The translations under genes and the position numbers were made by a program. Below, piece after piece: positions 8,955-17,501 of a stretch of DNA of 24,704 bases (its first letter is position 1; each line of letters opens with the position of its first letter). The DNA is from Mikrocytos mackini (lineage: Eukaryota > Endomyxa > Ascetosporea > Mikrocytida > Mikrocytiidae). The stretch spans positions 1 through 24,704 of the forward strand of contig JASNJN010000019.1 of assembly GCA_030180075.1 (NCBI GenBank). Direction: 5' to 3'. The notes under the pieces were generated by a model, which was given only the letters and a program-made list of their open reading frames with translations, ran no database searches and had not been told where the DNA came from.

Positions 8955-10583
8955 CTATAAATCAAGGACACACTTATTCATTTGAAGGAAGTCCATTCCG
9001 AGAATTAGGATATTGTTTCTCGACTTCAGAACTCTTAGCTTTACTTTATAACGATGTGTTTTATCGTTCGCCACAGTAAGTGATGTTTCTATCATCTTAT
9101 CTATTCTTATGGCGGTCCCGTTTGCCATCTCTGCTTTAAGATTATCCGTTGGCGTGGACTCCAGTTTGAGTCTGTCTGCGATTGATTCGCTAATATAGGA
9201 GAACGCTGCTCCAGTGTCTATTATTGTCTCGAACTTCTGTTCTTTTATAGTTGTCCTAATTGACAATATATTGGGAGTCGTGGGTTTCTCACGAATGCAG
9301 TTTACTCCGTCTCTATACTCCCTGTTATTGGGGTTCTGGGACTCTTGCCCGTTTTGCCTACTCCATGGGCTATTTGACCGATTGTTCCCGGTATATTGAC
9401 CATTTTCCGGTCTTCGTGTTGGGTTTCCGTTTTGATTGTTATTTGGCGAATAGTTGCGCCTATACCCAAATCCTCTGGTGTTATTATTACCGTTATTGGA
9501 GCTGCCTCTGTAGCTATTACTCCCGTGATAGTTTTCACGATTATTCCTTTGGGGAAAAGCTCTGTTTCCATACGGTTCCGTATTTCGCTGGAAGCTGTTA
9601 CTTTGGAATCTACGTCCAGAACTACTTGTTTGGTTTCTGTTGTGATGCCTCTGGTGGAAAGGTACGTAGCAAGGGTTCCCGAGCTCACTTCCATTGTTGG
9701 AGGACTTAATCTTTCGTTCAAAGGGACGTTGTATCTGTGTCCTATTTGGATTATATCTTGTGCTAAGTTGAGCAAGTATTGTGTTTTCCGTCTTGTTAAT
9801 GACATTGTACATCTCATCTACTGAGGTAATGTTTATCTTGGCCATCTCTAACTGCGTTCTTCGCGTTAGGCCGTTATAAAAGCACTCTTCAATCTTGTCC
9901 TTCTTTTCTGTAGTGGACCAATGGTTGATTATTCCCAACCTACGTGTTAATTCACTGATACACGTCAAATATATAGAAGCTGTTGGTATTTTGAATTGCT
10001 TTAATGAAGACAGTTCTGTCTGTAGCTTAAGACCAAGTGAGTCGTTGTACTTGTACTCGAAAATGGCGGCTATCTTAGACTCTGTCGTGTCTCTCCCTAC
10101 ATATAAGTTCTGTAATTCGTTTGTGGTTACGGATTGGAGTACGTGGTTCGACGTTGACTCGTCCCAGCAACATGCGGTGGCTGTGTTGTGGAAATCCGCC
10201 TCCCACTGGAATATGTCTTGGTCCACGATGGAGTTGAGGACTGTTATGGCTTTCTGTATCTTTATAGTTGTGTTTGTTGGCGTGTAACTGAAATTCGCCT
10301 TCTCTGTTTTCTGGTGAGGATTAAAATCTATTACTGTTTGGGGAATACCAATTTCCCGAACTAGAGCGCTTACCGAGTAGTTGGACGACAACAGGAGTGT
10401 GCTCGTCTGTAGGCGCCGGTCTACGAACGTTTGGTTGTTCGGTGTTGCCGCATTAATCTCGGCTATGACGTCATAATGCCGTGGCAGGGGTGGCAGGTTC
10501 CCTGTCATGATGAAACTGTCATACAATGATTTATGACTGCCTGAATGTCCTTGTAAAGGGCTATTTGAATTATTATAAAACAT
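8955..10583 (-). CDS. Gag and aspartic protease of element B
   Basis: The 542-codon frame begins with an ATG inside the 5' LTR. No ATG occurs between the LTR and residue 247, which supports the LTR start. Residues 110-275 are helical and gag-like. Residues 280-425 are an Arg/Asn/Gly-rich basic tract, apparently replacing a CCHC zinc knuckle (none is visible) as the RNA-binding region. Protease follows, with D456-T-G-A (TIIDTGAAFSYI) and the C-terminal ILGMDFL block. The frame ends at TAG 8955-8957 just after the protease. The same frame then continues into RT. The stop falls where the protease domain would continue (CVLDL, stop, NYKLTIDG), so it is either a nonsense mutation or a readthrough-type gag-pol junction. 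Confidence 0.88.
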   Translation of the reverse strand: MFYNNSNSPLQGHSGSHKSLYDSFIMTGNLPPLPRHYDVIAEINAATPNNQTFVDRRLQTSTLLLSSNYSVSALVREIGIPQTVIDFNPHQKTEKANFSYTPTNTTIKIQKAITVLNSIVDQDIFQWEADFHNTATACCWDESTSNHVLQSVTTNELQNLYVGRDTTESKIAAIFEYKYNDSLGLKLQTELSSLKQFKIPTASIYLTCISELTRRLGIINHWSTTEKKDKIEECFYNGLTRRTQLEMAKINITSVDEMYNVINKTENTILAQLSTRYNPNRTQIQRPFERKIKSSNNGSELGNPCYVPFHQRHHNRNQTSSSGRRFQSNSFQRNTEPYGNRAFPQRNNRENYHGSNSYRGSSNNGNNNTRGFGYRRNYSPNNNQNGNPTRRPENGQYTGNNRSNSPWSRQNGQESQNPNNREYRDGVNCIREKPTTPNILSIRTTIKEQKFETIIDTGAAFSYISESIADRLKLESTPTDNLKAEMANGTAIRIDKMIETSLTVANDKTHRYKVKLRVLKSRNNILILGMDFLQMNKCVLDL

Positions 10584-10716
10584 ATTATATATTTTGTGAA
10601 TTCTATTTTTATATTAATTATATTTAATTATTGTTATTCGTTATTAACTCTTATTCGTTAATAACTCCTCTTCAACAATAACTTATTAAATCCCATGTCG
10701 TCTTTCATGTACGACA
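10477..10716 (-). repeat. 5' LTR of element B (240 bp), carrying the gag start
   Basis: It begins TGTCGTACATGAAAGACGACA, whose ends form a perfect 6-bp inverted repeat. A TATA-like stretch (TATAAAAAT on the minus strand, 10605-10613) lies about 20 bases upstream of the gag ATG (10581-10583). The first roughly 35 gag codons are therefore inside the LTR. The sequence just after the LTR (10476 downward) starts TTATGACGTCATAGCC, not the TGG typical of tRNA primer sites. It contains the palindrome TGACGTCA (10466-10473). Confidence 0.9.
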
Positions 10717-10979
10717 ATAATATAAAATATAATGTATCTAAATTTGAATGAATAAATATAATAAAGTTAAAATAAAGAAAATTAATCTAAAAATTCTTTA
10801 TTTTTATCAATTTATAAAACATACCAATAAAACAAAACGAACACTGAAATTAATAACTAATAAATATTTCAATAAATATAATATTTATCTACGCTATCAA
10901 TTACAGTTCGTTTGTGTATTTTGAAATCGTTCTTTTCCATTTAATACTTGTAATTCATTTAATAGAATAATTAATAAGC
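10717..10979. other. AT-rich spacer between element B and the helicase gene
   Basis: It contains the right ATAA flank of element B and the probable 3' region of the helicase gene (minus strand). It is very AT-rich with several AATAAA-like words, and I see no gene. Confidence 0.6.
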
Positions 10980-12650
10980 TCACCACCTGCTATTATTGTT
11001 GTTTCTATTTCCTCCATAGGAACCCCCTCCTCTACCTCCGAATCTACTGTTTCCTCCTCTACCAAAACTAAATCCTCCTCCGCCTCTTCTTCCTCCTCTA
11101 CCAAACTTTGAAAATTTGTTTCGACTTTCATAAGAAAGTTTGTCCATGAATTGTGGCACTTCAATCCCTTCTTTCTTCAACATCTTAACCAGTTCAAATA
11201 AGTTTTTATTTTCGTTGTCGGAAATTAATGTGTATGCATTTCCTGTGTTACCTGCTCTGCCTGTTCTTCCTATTCTGTGAACGTGATCATCGGTAGTTGG
11301 TGCTAAATCATAGTTAACAACAGCACTAACACAAGGTATGTCCAACCCTCTAGCGGCGACGTCTGTTGCAACAAGTACTTTTACATTGTTACCCTTGAAC
11401 ATCTCAAGTACTCTATCTCTTGCGTCCTGTGACTTGTCTCCATGTATTGCAGCAACTCTTGCTACTCTTTTGTCTCTTAATGATCTTTCCAATTCATCTG
11501 CGGTTCTTTTCATATTAACGAATACGAGAAGTTTGTTATTTTCGCTTTCTTGAAGAGTAGAAGTTATTATCTCAGTCAATTTCTCCGATTTTCCATATTC
11601 ATCTCCCGCATGTACGAAATGTTGCTTTATGTCTTTGTTTGTAGCCCCAATAATTCCTACAGAGACGAATGCGCTCTTGTTTTCATCTAAGAAATTGTTT
11701 GCGAGTTTCTTTATTTCATCTGGAAAAGTTGCACTGAATAAAAACACTTGTCTTTCGGATGCTCTGATATTCTCTCCTTTACTGTTCTGATTGTTTTGGT
11801 TATTGTACCCGAAGTCTTTGTAAGTAGGACTGGGCGGGAAGTTCCCGTTATTAGTAGCCTCTAATATTTGGTCGTGGAATCCCATATCAAGCATCTTGTC
11901 TCCTTCATCTAACACTAATCCGAAAGCGTTGCTCAGTGTAATATCGCCACTTGAAATAAGGTCATTTACTCTTCCAGGAGTGCCTATAAGTATGTCGACT
12001 CCTCCTTGTCTTAGTTCTCTAAGCTGCATTGACTTGGAAATTCCTCCGTAAACTAAACCTGGCATAACTCCTGTGGCGTGACATAGTCGAATAGCCTGTA
12101 CGTAGACTTGTTTTGCTAACTCTCTTGTGGGAGTAAGTATAAGTACTAAAGGGAAGTGGCAGTAGTTTCTTTGCCTTTCTTTGTACCTGTCGCCATACGT
12201 TCCAGATGCATTCATTTCTATTATTCTTTGGATAAATGGAACCAAGAACCCGACAGTCTTTCCACTTCCTGTTTGTGCACATGTGAGCAAATCGTACTTG
12301 CCAAGACCTAATGGCAGTGAAGCTTTCTGTACTGGAGTCATGTCCTCATATCCGCACTCAGACAGATTGGCAGCTAGCTGGTTGTGAAGAGAAAGTTCTG
12401 AAAAGTTGGTGGTGTTCGGCATGGAAGCACCTGTCACTGTTATGGGAATGTCGTTGTAGTTCTTGAAGTTGAGCCCTGTTTCCAATTTCTGGTGTTTGAA
12501 CAAGAATTGTCTGTCGTGTGTGTTTAACCTACCTCTTGTATCGCAAATCTCTACTCGACGACTTACTATGAATTTGTCGAACTCAGATACATTTCCTTGA
12601 TTACCTCGGTTGTTGTAGCTTCTTCCGTAGTTGTTTCTTCCAAAGTTCAT
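10980..12650 (-). CDS. DED1: DED1/DDX3-like DEAD-box RNA helicase with DEGD motif II
   Basis: The 556-residue, intronless protein starts at an ATG. DED1-type helicases unwind RNA during translation initiation in the cytoplasm. An N-terminal Arg/Asn/Gly tail is followed by the family pre-core (LNFKNYNDIPITVTG, 60-74). The Q motif lies around 101-108 (YEDMTPVQ), motif I at 125-132 (AQTGSGKT), Ia at PTRELA 174-179 and Ib at TPGR 224-227. Motif II is D248-E-G-D, SAT is at 306-308, V around ATDVAARGLDIP and VI at HRIGRTGR 458-465. The C-terminus is an RGG-rich tail ending in Trp. An Asn-rich insert of about 30 residues (266-297) separates motifs II and III. The Ala-to-Gly change in motif II is unusual but conservative. 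Everything else is intact, so I regard the gene as functional. It is the clearest housekeeping gene in the window. Confidence 0.93.
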   Translation of the reverse strand: MNFGRNNYGRSYNNRGNQGNVSEFDKFIVSRRVEICDTRGRLNTHDRQFLFKHQKLETGLNFKNYNDIPITVTGASMPNTTNFSELSLHNQLAANLSECGYEDMTPVQKASLPLGLGKYDLLTCAQTGSGKTVGFLVPFIQRIIEMNASGTYGDRYKERQRNYCHFPLVLILTPTRELAKQVYVQAIRLCHATGVMPGLVYGGISKSMQLRELRQGGVDILIGTPGRVNDLISSGDITLSNAFGLVLDEGDKMLDMGFHDQILEATNNGNFPPSPTYKDFGYNNQNNQNSKGENIRASERQVFLFSATFPDEIKKLANNFLDENKSAFVSVGIIGATNKDIKQHFVHAGDEYGKSEKLTEIITSTLQESENNKLLVFVNMKRTADELERSLRDKRVARVAAIHGDKSQDARDRVLEMFKGNNVKVLVATDVAARGLDIPCVSAVVNYDLAPTTDDHVHRIGRTGRAGNTGNAYTLISDNENKNLFELVKMLKKEGIEVPQFMDKLSYESRNKFSKFGRGGRRGGGGFSFGRGGNSRFGGRGGGSYGGNRNNNNSRW

Positions 12651-13072
12651 AAATTTTAAATTTTTACTTTTTGAAAACTGAGTGCGTTATTTCTGACGTA
12701 TAATAAGAGGCTTTTATGAATAGAGTGTATATAAACAATGCTTTAAAAGACATAGGAGAATTTTCTGGAAATAACAACATAAAAGAACTCTTAGTTCAAC
12801 CAGAAACTTCTTTATCCCATTGTAAAACTCCTAGAAGCAACAAACTTTTATAAAACACTGATAAATTATTTCAGCGTAACTAATTCCAATACCGGAAATG
12901 ATATTTATTTCTATTGACACACAGTTACGAGAATAAAATTCATTCAATCCACATAATTCACAAGAAAATAAACCTTACAACCGTAATATAAAATAAACAA
13001 AATAAAAATCATAAAACAAAAACTCCTGTATATTAAAATAATCTTATTTATACAATTAACTTAATGATTTGT
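12651..13072. other. Spacer upstream of the helicase gene
   Basis: It holds the helicase 5' flank (AT-rich immediately before the ATG) and the 3' flank of the decayed gene to the right. I see no ORF with protein-like composition and no structured RNA. Confidence 0.5.
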
Positions 13073-14775
13073 TTACTTCAAAAACCACCTCCATTGTTGT
13101 ATTTTGATTCCCATATCATCTGCTATTGTCAGAACATCGTTAAAGCTAACTTTTGAACTAAAGCTTTTGCCATTGTTTGTTTCACATATTATTTTACAAT
13201 ATTTGAAGCTCTTGATTGCATTATTAACACTTCTATTATCAATCCGATAGTTATTCATGTATCGACTCCCAATCAATTTAGACATTTTAAATAATCTCCC
13301 TTTTGTAAAGTATTTAGTCTTTGTCCTGTATTTCAGAGTTTGTTTCCCTTCTCTCTTACTCGAAAACACGTTGTCATCGAAATATTTATTTACATTGTTG
13401 CACCAAAATACAGCTAAGTAAAGTATTCGTTCTGTTTTATTGAGAACAGAAGTATCGTCGCACAGTCTAGTATTTCTTCTTGTATGGTTAGATGTCAGAC
13501 AACTTGTTATTGCCCCGGTAACTTCCTTCTTCCAGAAATACAGAAAGTTATCTTCATTTTCATCTTCCATAAAGCTGGTTATTATTCTTTTGGTCGTGCT
13601 TGTGTAGAAGCCTGGGTCTGTTATGGTATTAAATAGTGCAGACGAAATGTAGTCTGCTGCTTTATTTTTTAGTTTTGTGACCGATTGTTTTTTCTTTTTG
13701 TTCTCTATAGAAAGTGTGTTCATATGATTCACTATTGTTCTTTCAATCTCCTCAATTAAAATGGATTTGTTTATAGGCGGTATTTTGAATGTAGTACTCT
13801 TTTCATATATAGTTAATTTGAAGTTGTTTGATATCAAAGAAGTAGGAAATGTATCAAATACAAACAGTAACTTTAGTTTGTAAGTAAGGAAAGTCCGTAT
13901 TATTAGAAGTTGTTCGATATAAGCAAACAAGCTCTTTAAAATTAGGTTGTTTTCAGAGGAATTTACAAAGATGATGTCCAGTTCTTCATGTTTAGTTTGT
14001 TCAATCATGCTTTTGGTCAGTGATTCTATAGATACATCATTAGATGGCTTATTGATGTGTTCTAGTATACATGCGGGGTTTTCGTCGGCCTAGGATACTT
14101 CTTCAAGATATGTAGTGAGCTGTTGATGTTTGTTGTTCTTTTGAAAATAGTCTGACAAATTTGTTGCTTTGTTGTAGCTATTCCACCCATACAATATGTA
14201 CATAGGCATGGATTCAAAGCTGAAGAAAGGAATTGAGGGTGTTGGTAAGAGAAGACATTCAAAAATCCATTTCTTTTTTAGAAATTTAAATTTAAAAGGC
14301 ACCACTTCTTATCTGTATTACGGACCATCTATTTTCAAGTATTACCTTCATCCAAACTCCCGGCAATCTTGTAAATCAACACTCTTTCTGGTTGTTGTAA
14401 GCGCATGGTCTCTTAAAATCATTAAATCTGTAAATTTAAGATCTGTTTGCTGTGTATAATGAATTAAAGTTGAAGCCATGTCGATGGAATTTGATAGTAG
14501 CGTGCAATGTAAAAGCGTTTCAAGATACAGTCTAATACAAAGAAAAAATTCGACGATATCTTCTATAAGTTTGTAGAAAACATATACATTTCTTTGAGTT
14601 AACACTGCTATAGTTACAGAATGTATAGAACTTGTGGTTTTGATGGATGTATTTTGTTGTTAGGGCAGTTGGAGTAAATTCTTGAATATTGGCAGATAAG
14701 GAAGGTCAGGTTGTATGTATATGTATTTGTAGCTGTAGCCGTGGAATATCCTAATACAATCGAGTTTCTAAACAT
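13073..14775 (-). pseudogene. Decayed unknown gene, several frame breaks
   Basis: The longest intact piece is 13073-14008 (311 codons from ATG 14006-14008), but the same frame is open and protein-like further upstream to TAG 14090-14092. Beyond that TAG it is open again to about 14305. A third piece in the same frame covers 14348-14660. A different frame (14308-14365) bridges the gap between 14305 and 14348, implying two offsetting indels. A final piece in another frame starts at ATG 14773-14775. The simplest reading is one gene of about 550 codons with one nonsense codon and about three indels. The protein is Lys/Asn/Ile-rich with hydrophobic helices at the N-terminal end and no motif I recognise. 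An alternative is that only 13073-14008 is translated. Confidence 0.55.
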
Positions 14776-14957
14776 AGAATGGAGTCTGCAAACCTATAAC
14801 GAAGTCTTTAATGACGGATTAGCTTTGTTTTGTCATAATATTAAAATCTAAAATTTAAAATGTGAAAATATATACCACCAAATTTAATAACATACCCAAC
14901 TGGAATTAGATGAACGGGTTCTAATTATTGTTTAATAAATCGAAATGTAGAGTGTTT

Positions 14958-15518
14958 TCAAAATCTATTATATACATATGTAAAAAATAAAAAAAGCGAA
15001 AATAGACATAGCGGATAATATACGATAACGATAATGCTCCAAATACCGGTATATCGGCAGATACCGGTATTATTTTTGGAAACTCTATCTAGTTTCATAG
15101 AAAGGCCTTCCATTCCATCAACTTGGATTCTGAAGGTCATCCATTCTTTTCCTTGCTGTGAACTTCCTGTGACAGGACTTTGCTGTCTTCCAGAAGAACC
15201 TGGCATTGTATTCGCTTCTGTGTGCATAATGTTCAGTTGCAGTGAAGCTGGGGCTGGTAATGCTTCATCAATAAAGGCTTGAGACAAGGGTGCGTCCTGT
15301 AGTTCCTCGTAGGGGCACTCTTGTCGAAGGTAGACCGGTTCTGGTCCCTCATATGTAAGTGCACGTGGTTGATCACACTGTAGTGGCTTTGAATTCAAAA
15401 TGCCGTAGCCGGCCGATGTCGTTGAAACGGGTAGCGTTAGATAGTCGGCTGATTTGCTACGTTTACGGTCCGCTGGTGTTCCGGATGGACGTCTGTGACG
15501 TAAAGAAAATATTGCCAT
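14958..15518 (-). CDS. Unknown 186-residue protein with C-terminal hydrophobic segment
   Basis: The frame starts at an ATG. Residues 1-147 are Pro/Ser/Gly-rich, polar and probably disordered, with a basic start (RHRRPSGTPADRKRSKS) and noticeably higher GC than the flanks. That suggests a constrained or foreign coding sequence. Residues 159-182 form a strong membrane segment (IWSIIVIVYYPLCLFSLFLFF), so the product could be a tail-anchored protein. The segment between them (150-158) is encoded by a repeated palindrome (ATACCGGTAT), so the hydrophobic tail may be read from inserted DNA and not be original. I recognise no family. Confidence 0.5.
   Translation of the reverse strand: MAIFSLRHRRPSGTPADRKRSKSADYLTLPVSTTSAGYGILNSKPLQCDQPRALTYEGPEPVYLRQECPYEELQDAPLSQAFIDEALPAPASLQLNIMHTEANTMPGSSGRQQSPVTGSSQQGKEWMTFRIQVDGMEGLSMKLDRVSKNNTGICRYTGIWSIIVIVYYPLCLFSLFLFFTYVYNRF
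15043..15070. repeat. Paired ATACCGGTAT palindromes
   Basis: The 10-bp palindrome ATACCGGTAT occurs at 15043-15052 and 15061-15070, separated by 8 bases, within the 3' part of the 186-residue ORF. Two perfect copies so close together suggest a protein-binding site, the edge of a small insertion, or a hairpin former. Confidence 0.85.
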
Positions 15519-15700
15519 ATTTTTTGTGAAATTTAAAATGTTATTTTTATTTACTTTTACTTATCCTATTCCTGTCCCTGTATTCCGAAATAGGATGCAT
15601 TGTCTATTGAAGAATAGACAGCTGCGTCACTCAGCGAATTTAAACATATGTTTCGGGCTAAGTTTTTTATTTGAAGCAGACATGAGAATAACCGACCCGA

Positions 15701-15738
15701 CCGCCCGAACCCGACCCGATCGGGTCGGGTTCGGGCGG
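15701..15738. repeat. Perfect 38-bp GC-rich palindrome
   Basis: The 19-base arm CCGCCCGAACCCGACCCGA is followed directly by its exact reverse complement, with no loop. The region stands out sharply from the AT-rich surroundings. Confidence 0.97.
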
Positions 15739-15977
15739 AAGAAGGACCCAAAATCGCTAAAAATTCTAGCAAATCGTGAAACATGAAAATAATGAGAATA
15801 TAATAATATAAACTTCAGATTTACATTCCAGCAATTAAGCAAACGTGGGAAAGATTCCCAATGGAGTATTTGAGGCCGTAGGTCTAAGAAATTTTGACAT
15901 CCACTCATATTTTGGTGTAAATTTTAACATAATTTTTGAAATTACATGATAAATTACTACCAAAAAATTTATATTTT

Positions 15978-16025
15978 CTACCCGAACCCGCCCGACCCGA
16001 ATCGGGTCGGGTCGGGCTCGGGTAG
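15978..16025. repeat. Imperfect 48-bp GC-rich palindrome
   Basis: The arms begin CTACCCGAACCCG and pair with the opposite arm with only a few mismatches. The unit composition matches the palindrome at 15701-15738, placing matching hairpins at both ends of the same element. Confidence 0.9.
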
Positions 16026-16049
16026 GGAAAACACCCAAAATTCTCATGT

Positions 16050-17501
16050 CTGTTGTAGAGAAAGAACTTTTGGCTGTTTACAAATCCTTACTTAATTTCA
16101 AGACACTTGTTTATAATTCAAAAATAATAGTAAACACAGACTCAAGGAATATAACGTTTGATGCACCTGCAACTAATTCACGTGCCCAAAGATGGAAACT
16201 GGCATTAACAGAGTTTAACATCGAATGGAAACACGTAAGGGGAGCGACGAATTCTGGCGCCAACTTTTTATCCTGGAACTTTGATGAGAAAGAATCTAGT
16301 TCCTTAATTCTAAAACTTGAAACAGTAACTCTAGACACTATAGCAGAAGAACAAAAGAAAGTATTCCGAGAACATAGAAATTTAAACAAGTTGATTAAAG
16401 GAGGAAAGAAGATATTGGTAGACTCGAAAGAAAGAGTTTTAATACCTGGAACTTTAGAACATAAGTTTATACAAGAGACACACGAATTCTTGGGACATCC
16501 CGGTATTCACAAACTATACTATACTTTAAACCGGTACTATGTGATTCCCAAACTAAAATATAAGATAACTGATTACGTGATGAACTGCAACGATTGCTAC
16601 ACTTCTAAACATGGTGGCCGCCATACGTCTAAGGTTGTAGGATATGTCGGAGATAACGCGATTAGACCTAATCAGATTATTAGCACAGATATATATATGG
16701 ACCTTGGATAAAGGAAGAAAGTGGATGTAGAACAAAAAAACATTTCCTTACTATAACAGACACTTTTTCCAGGTTCTCGCGTATTTTAGAGTTGAGTTCA
16801 TTAACAGGCAAAGAAGTTGCCGAACTCATACAAAAGAATTGGATTGACATTTATGGAGCTCCTGAAAGAATAATCAGTGACAACGGAAGACAGTATACTT
16901 CTTCTGATTATCTTGACATGTGTTCTACGCAAGACATTTCGAAGTCTTTTACATGTCCTTACAATCCCACATCTAACGGGATAAGTGAAAGGATAAACAC
17001 AACTATTGGGAGCATAATAAGAATAAAAAGAAATGAAGAAATGGAAAGAATAATAGAAGCTTGTGAGAACAACCTAAACGAAGGTTATCATGGGACTATA
17101 GGATGTGCCCATACTTTAGTATTCTTTGGAAAAAGCAAGATGGATCCTTTTGATAAAGAAACTATAACAAACCATGAGGAAATTAAACAAAAGATAGAAC
17201 GAGTATCAGAAGAATCCAGAAAGAAGAAAAACTTACGAAGAACGAATACAGTAGTACACGTAGGTATTGGATTTATATGAGAAATTCTATTAGAGCAAAG
17301 GCCGATGATTATTGGAAAGGCCCCTTTCAAGTTCAAGAAGTAAAAGCAAACAGTAATGCTTTAAAAGTAGAAGAAGGAAAGAAGAAATACTGGGTTAATA
17401 TAAAGAACATGAAACCCAAGGAAGAAATAAGAAAGAACGAGAAGACTGGAAGTTTAAATGAGGCAACTTTTACGAAAGAGGTTGTGCAGGATGTTATGTA
17501 A
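16050..17501 (+). pseudogene. RNase H-integrase fragment of gypsy element C
   Basis: This is the truncated 3' part of a pol gene, distinct in sequence from element B. RNase H blocks appear at 16050-16290 (VVEKELLAVY, NTDSRN). The final block reads GANFLSW where GADxLSR is usual, so a catalytic Asp and the Arg are altered. Integrase follows with the HHCC finger (HEFLGHPGIH, CNDC), STDIY, then a frameshift in a TA run at 16689-16698. The core continues with IISDNGRQYTS and SNGISER (35 residues between Asp and Glu). A second frameshift near 17265-17277 precedes the C-terminal DDYWKGPFQV domain, ending at TAA 17499-17501. RT, protease and gag are absent, cut off at the palindromic element. The copy is dead. 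Confidence 0.9.

Larger units (their letters stand above)
6116..10716 (-). mobile_element. LTR retrotransposon B (Ty3/gypsy), nearly complete
   Basis: The 4.6-kb element is read right to left: 5' LTR, gag, protease, RT, RNase H, integrase, 3' LTR. The LTRs (10477-10716 and 6116-6345) start TGTCG and end GGCA in element orientation. ATAA occurs just outside both ends (6112-6115 and 10717-10720), consistent with a 4-bp target duplication. The inner sequence after the 5' LTR also begins TTAT, so the left copy could be coincidental. Domain order RT, RNase H, integrase places it in Ty3/gypsy. The coding frame runs from inside the 5' LTR to 3 bases short of the 3' LTR and is disrupted only by two TAG codons. 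Confidence 0.93.
15677..16052. mobile_element. Small inverted-repeat element with two GC-rich palindromes
   Basis: The ends are a perfect 13-bp inverted repeat: CAGACATGAGAAT at 15677-15689 and its complement at 16040-16052. Inside each end lies a long GC-rich palindrome built from CCCGACCCGA-like units (15701-15738 and 15978-16025). The middle is AT-rich and noncoding. Length (376 bp), inverted ends starting CAG and hairpin-forming subterminal repeats suggest a nonautonomous foldback or MITE-like DNA element, possibly hAT-related. I found no clear target duplication. The right end directly abuts the RNase H part of element C. Confidence 0.7.

Noticed and set aside
9260-9824. Several long plus and minus frames overlapping the gag of element B
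   Set aside because: They are shadows of the Arg/Asn/Gly-rich gag region, whose biased codons leave other frames open.
10466-10473. TGACGTCA as a CREB/ATF-type regulatory site
   Set aside because: It lies inside the gag coding frame and primer-site position. One 8-bp match is not evidence of regulation.
6348-14092. Reassignment of TAG to Trp, suggested by several in-frame TAGs
   Set aside because: The SNARE-like gene and the end of element B pol use TAG as a natural stop, and intact genes encode Trp with TGG. The TAGs fit better as mutations.
15566-16047. Minus-strand Arg/Pro-rich frames across the GC-rich palindromes
   Set aside because: The frames result from the palindromic repeat units and have no independent support as proteins.
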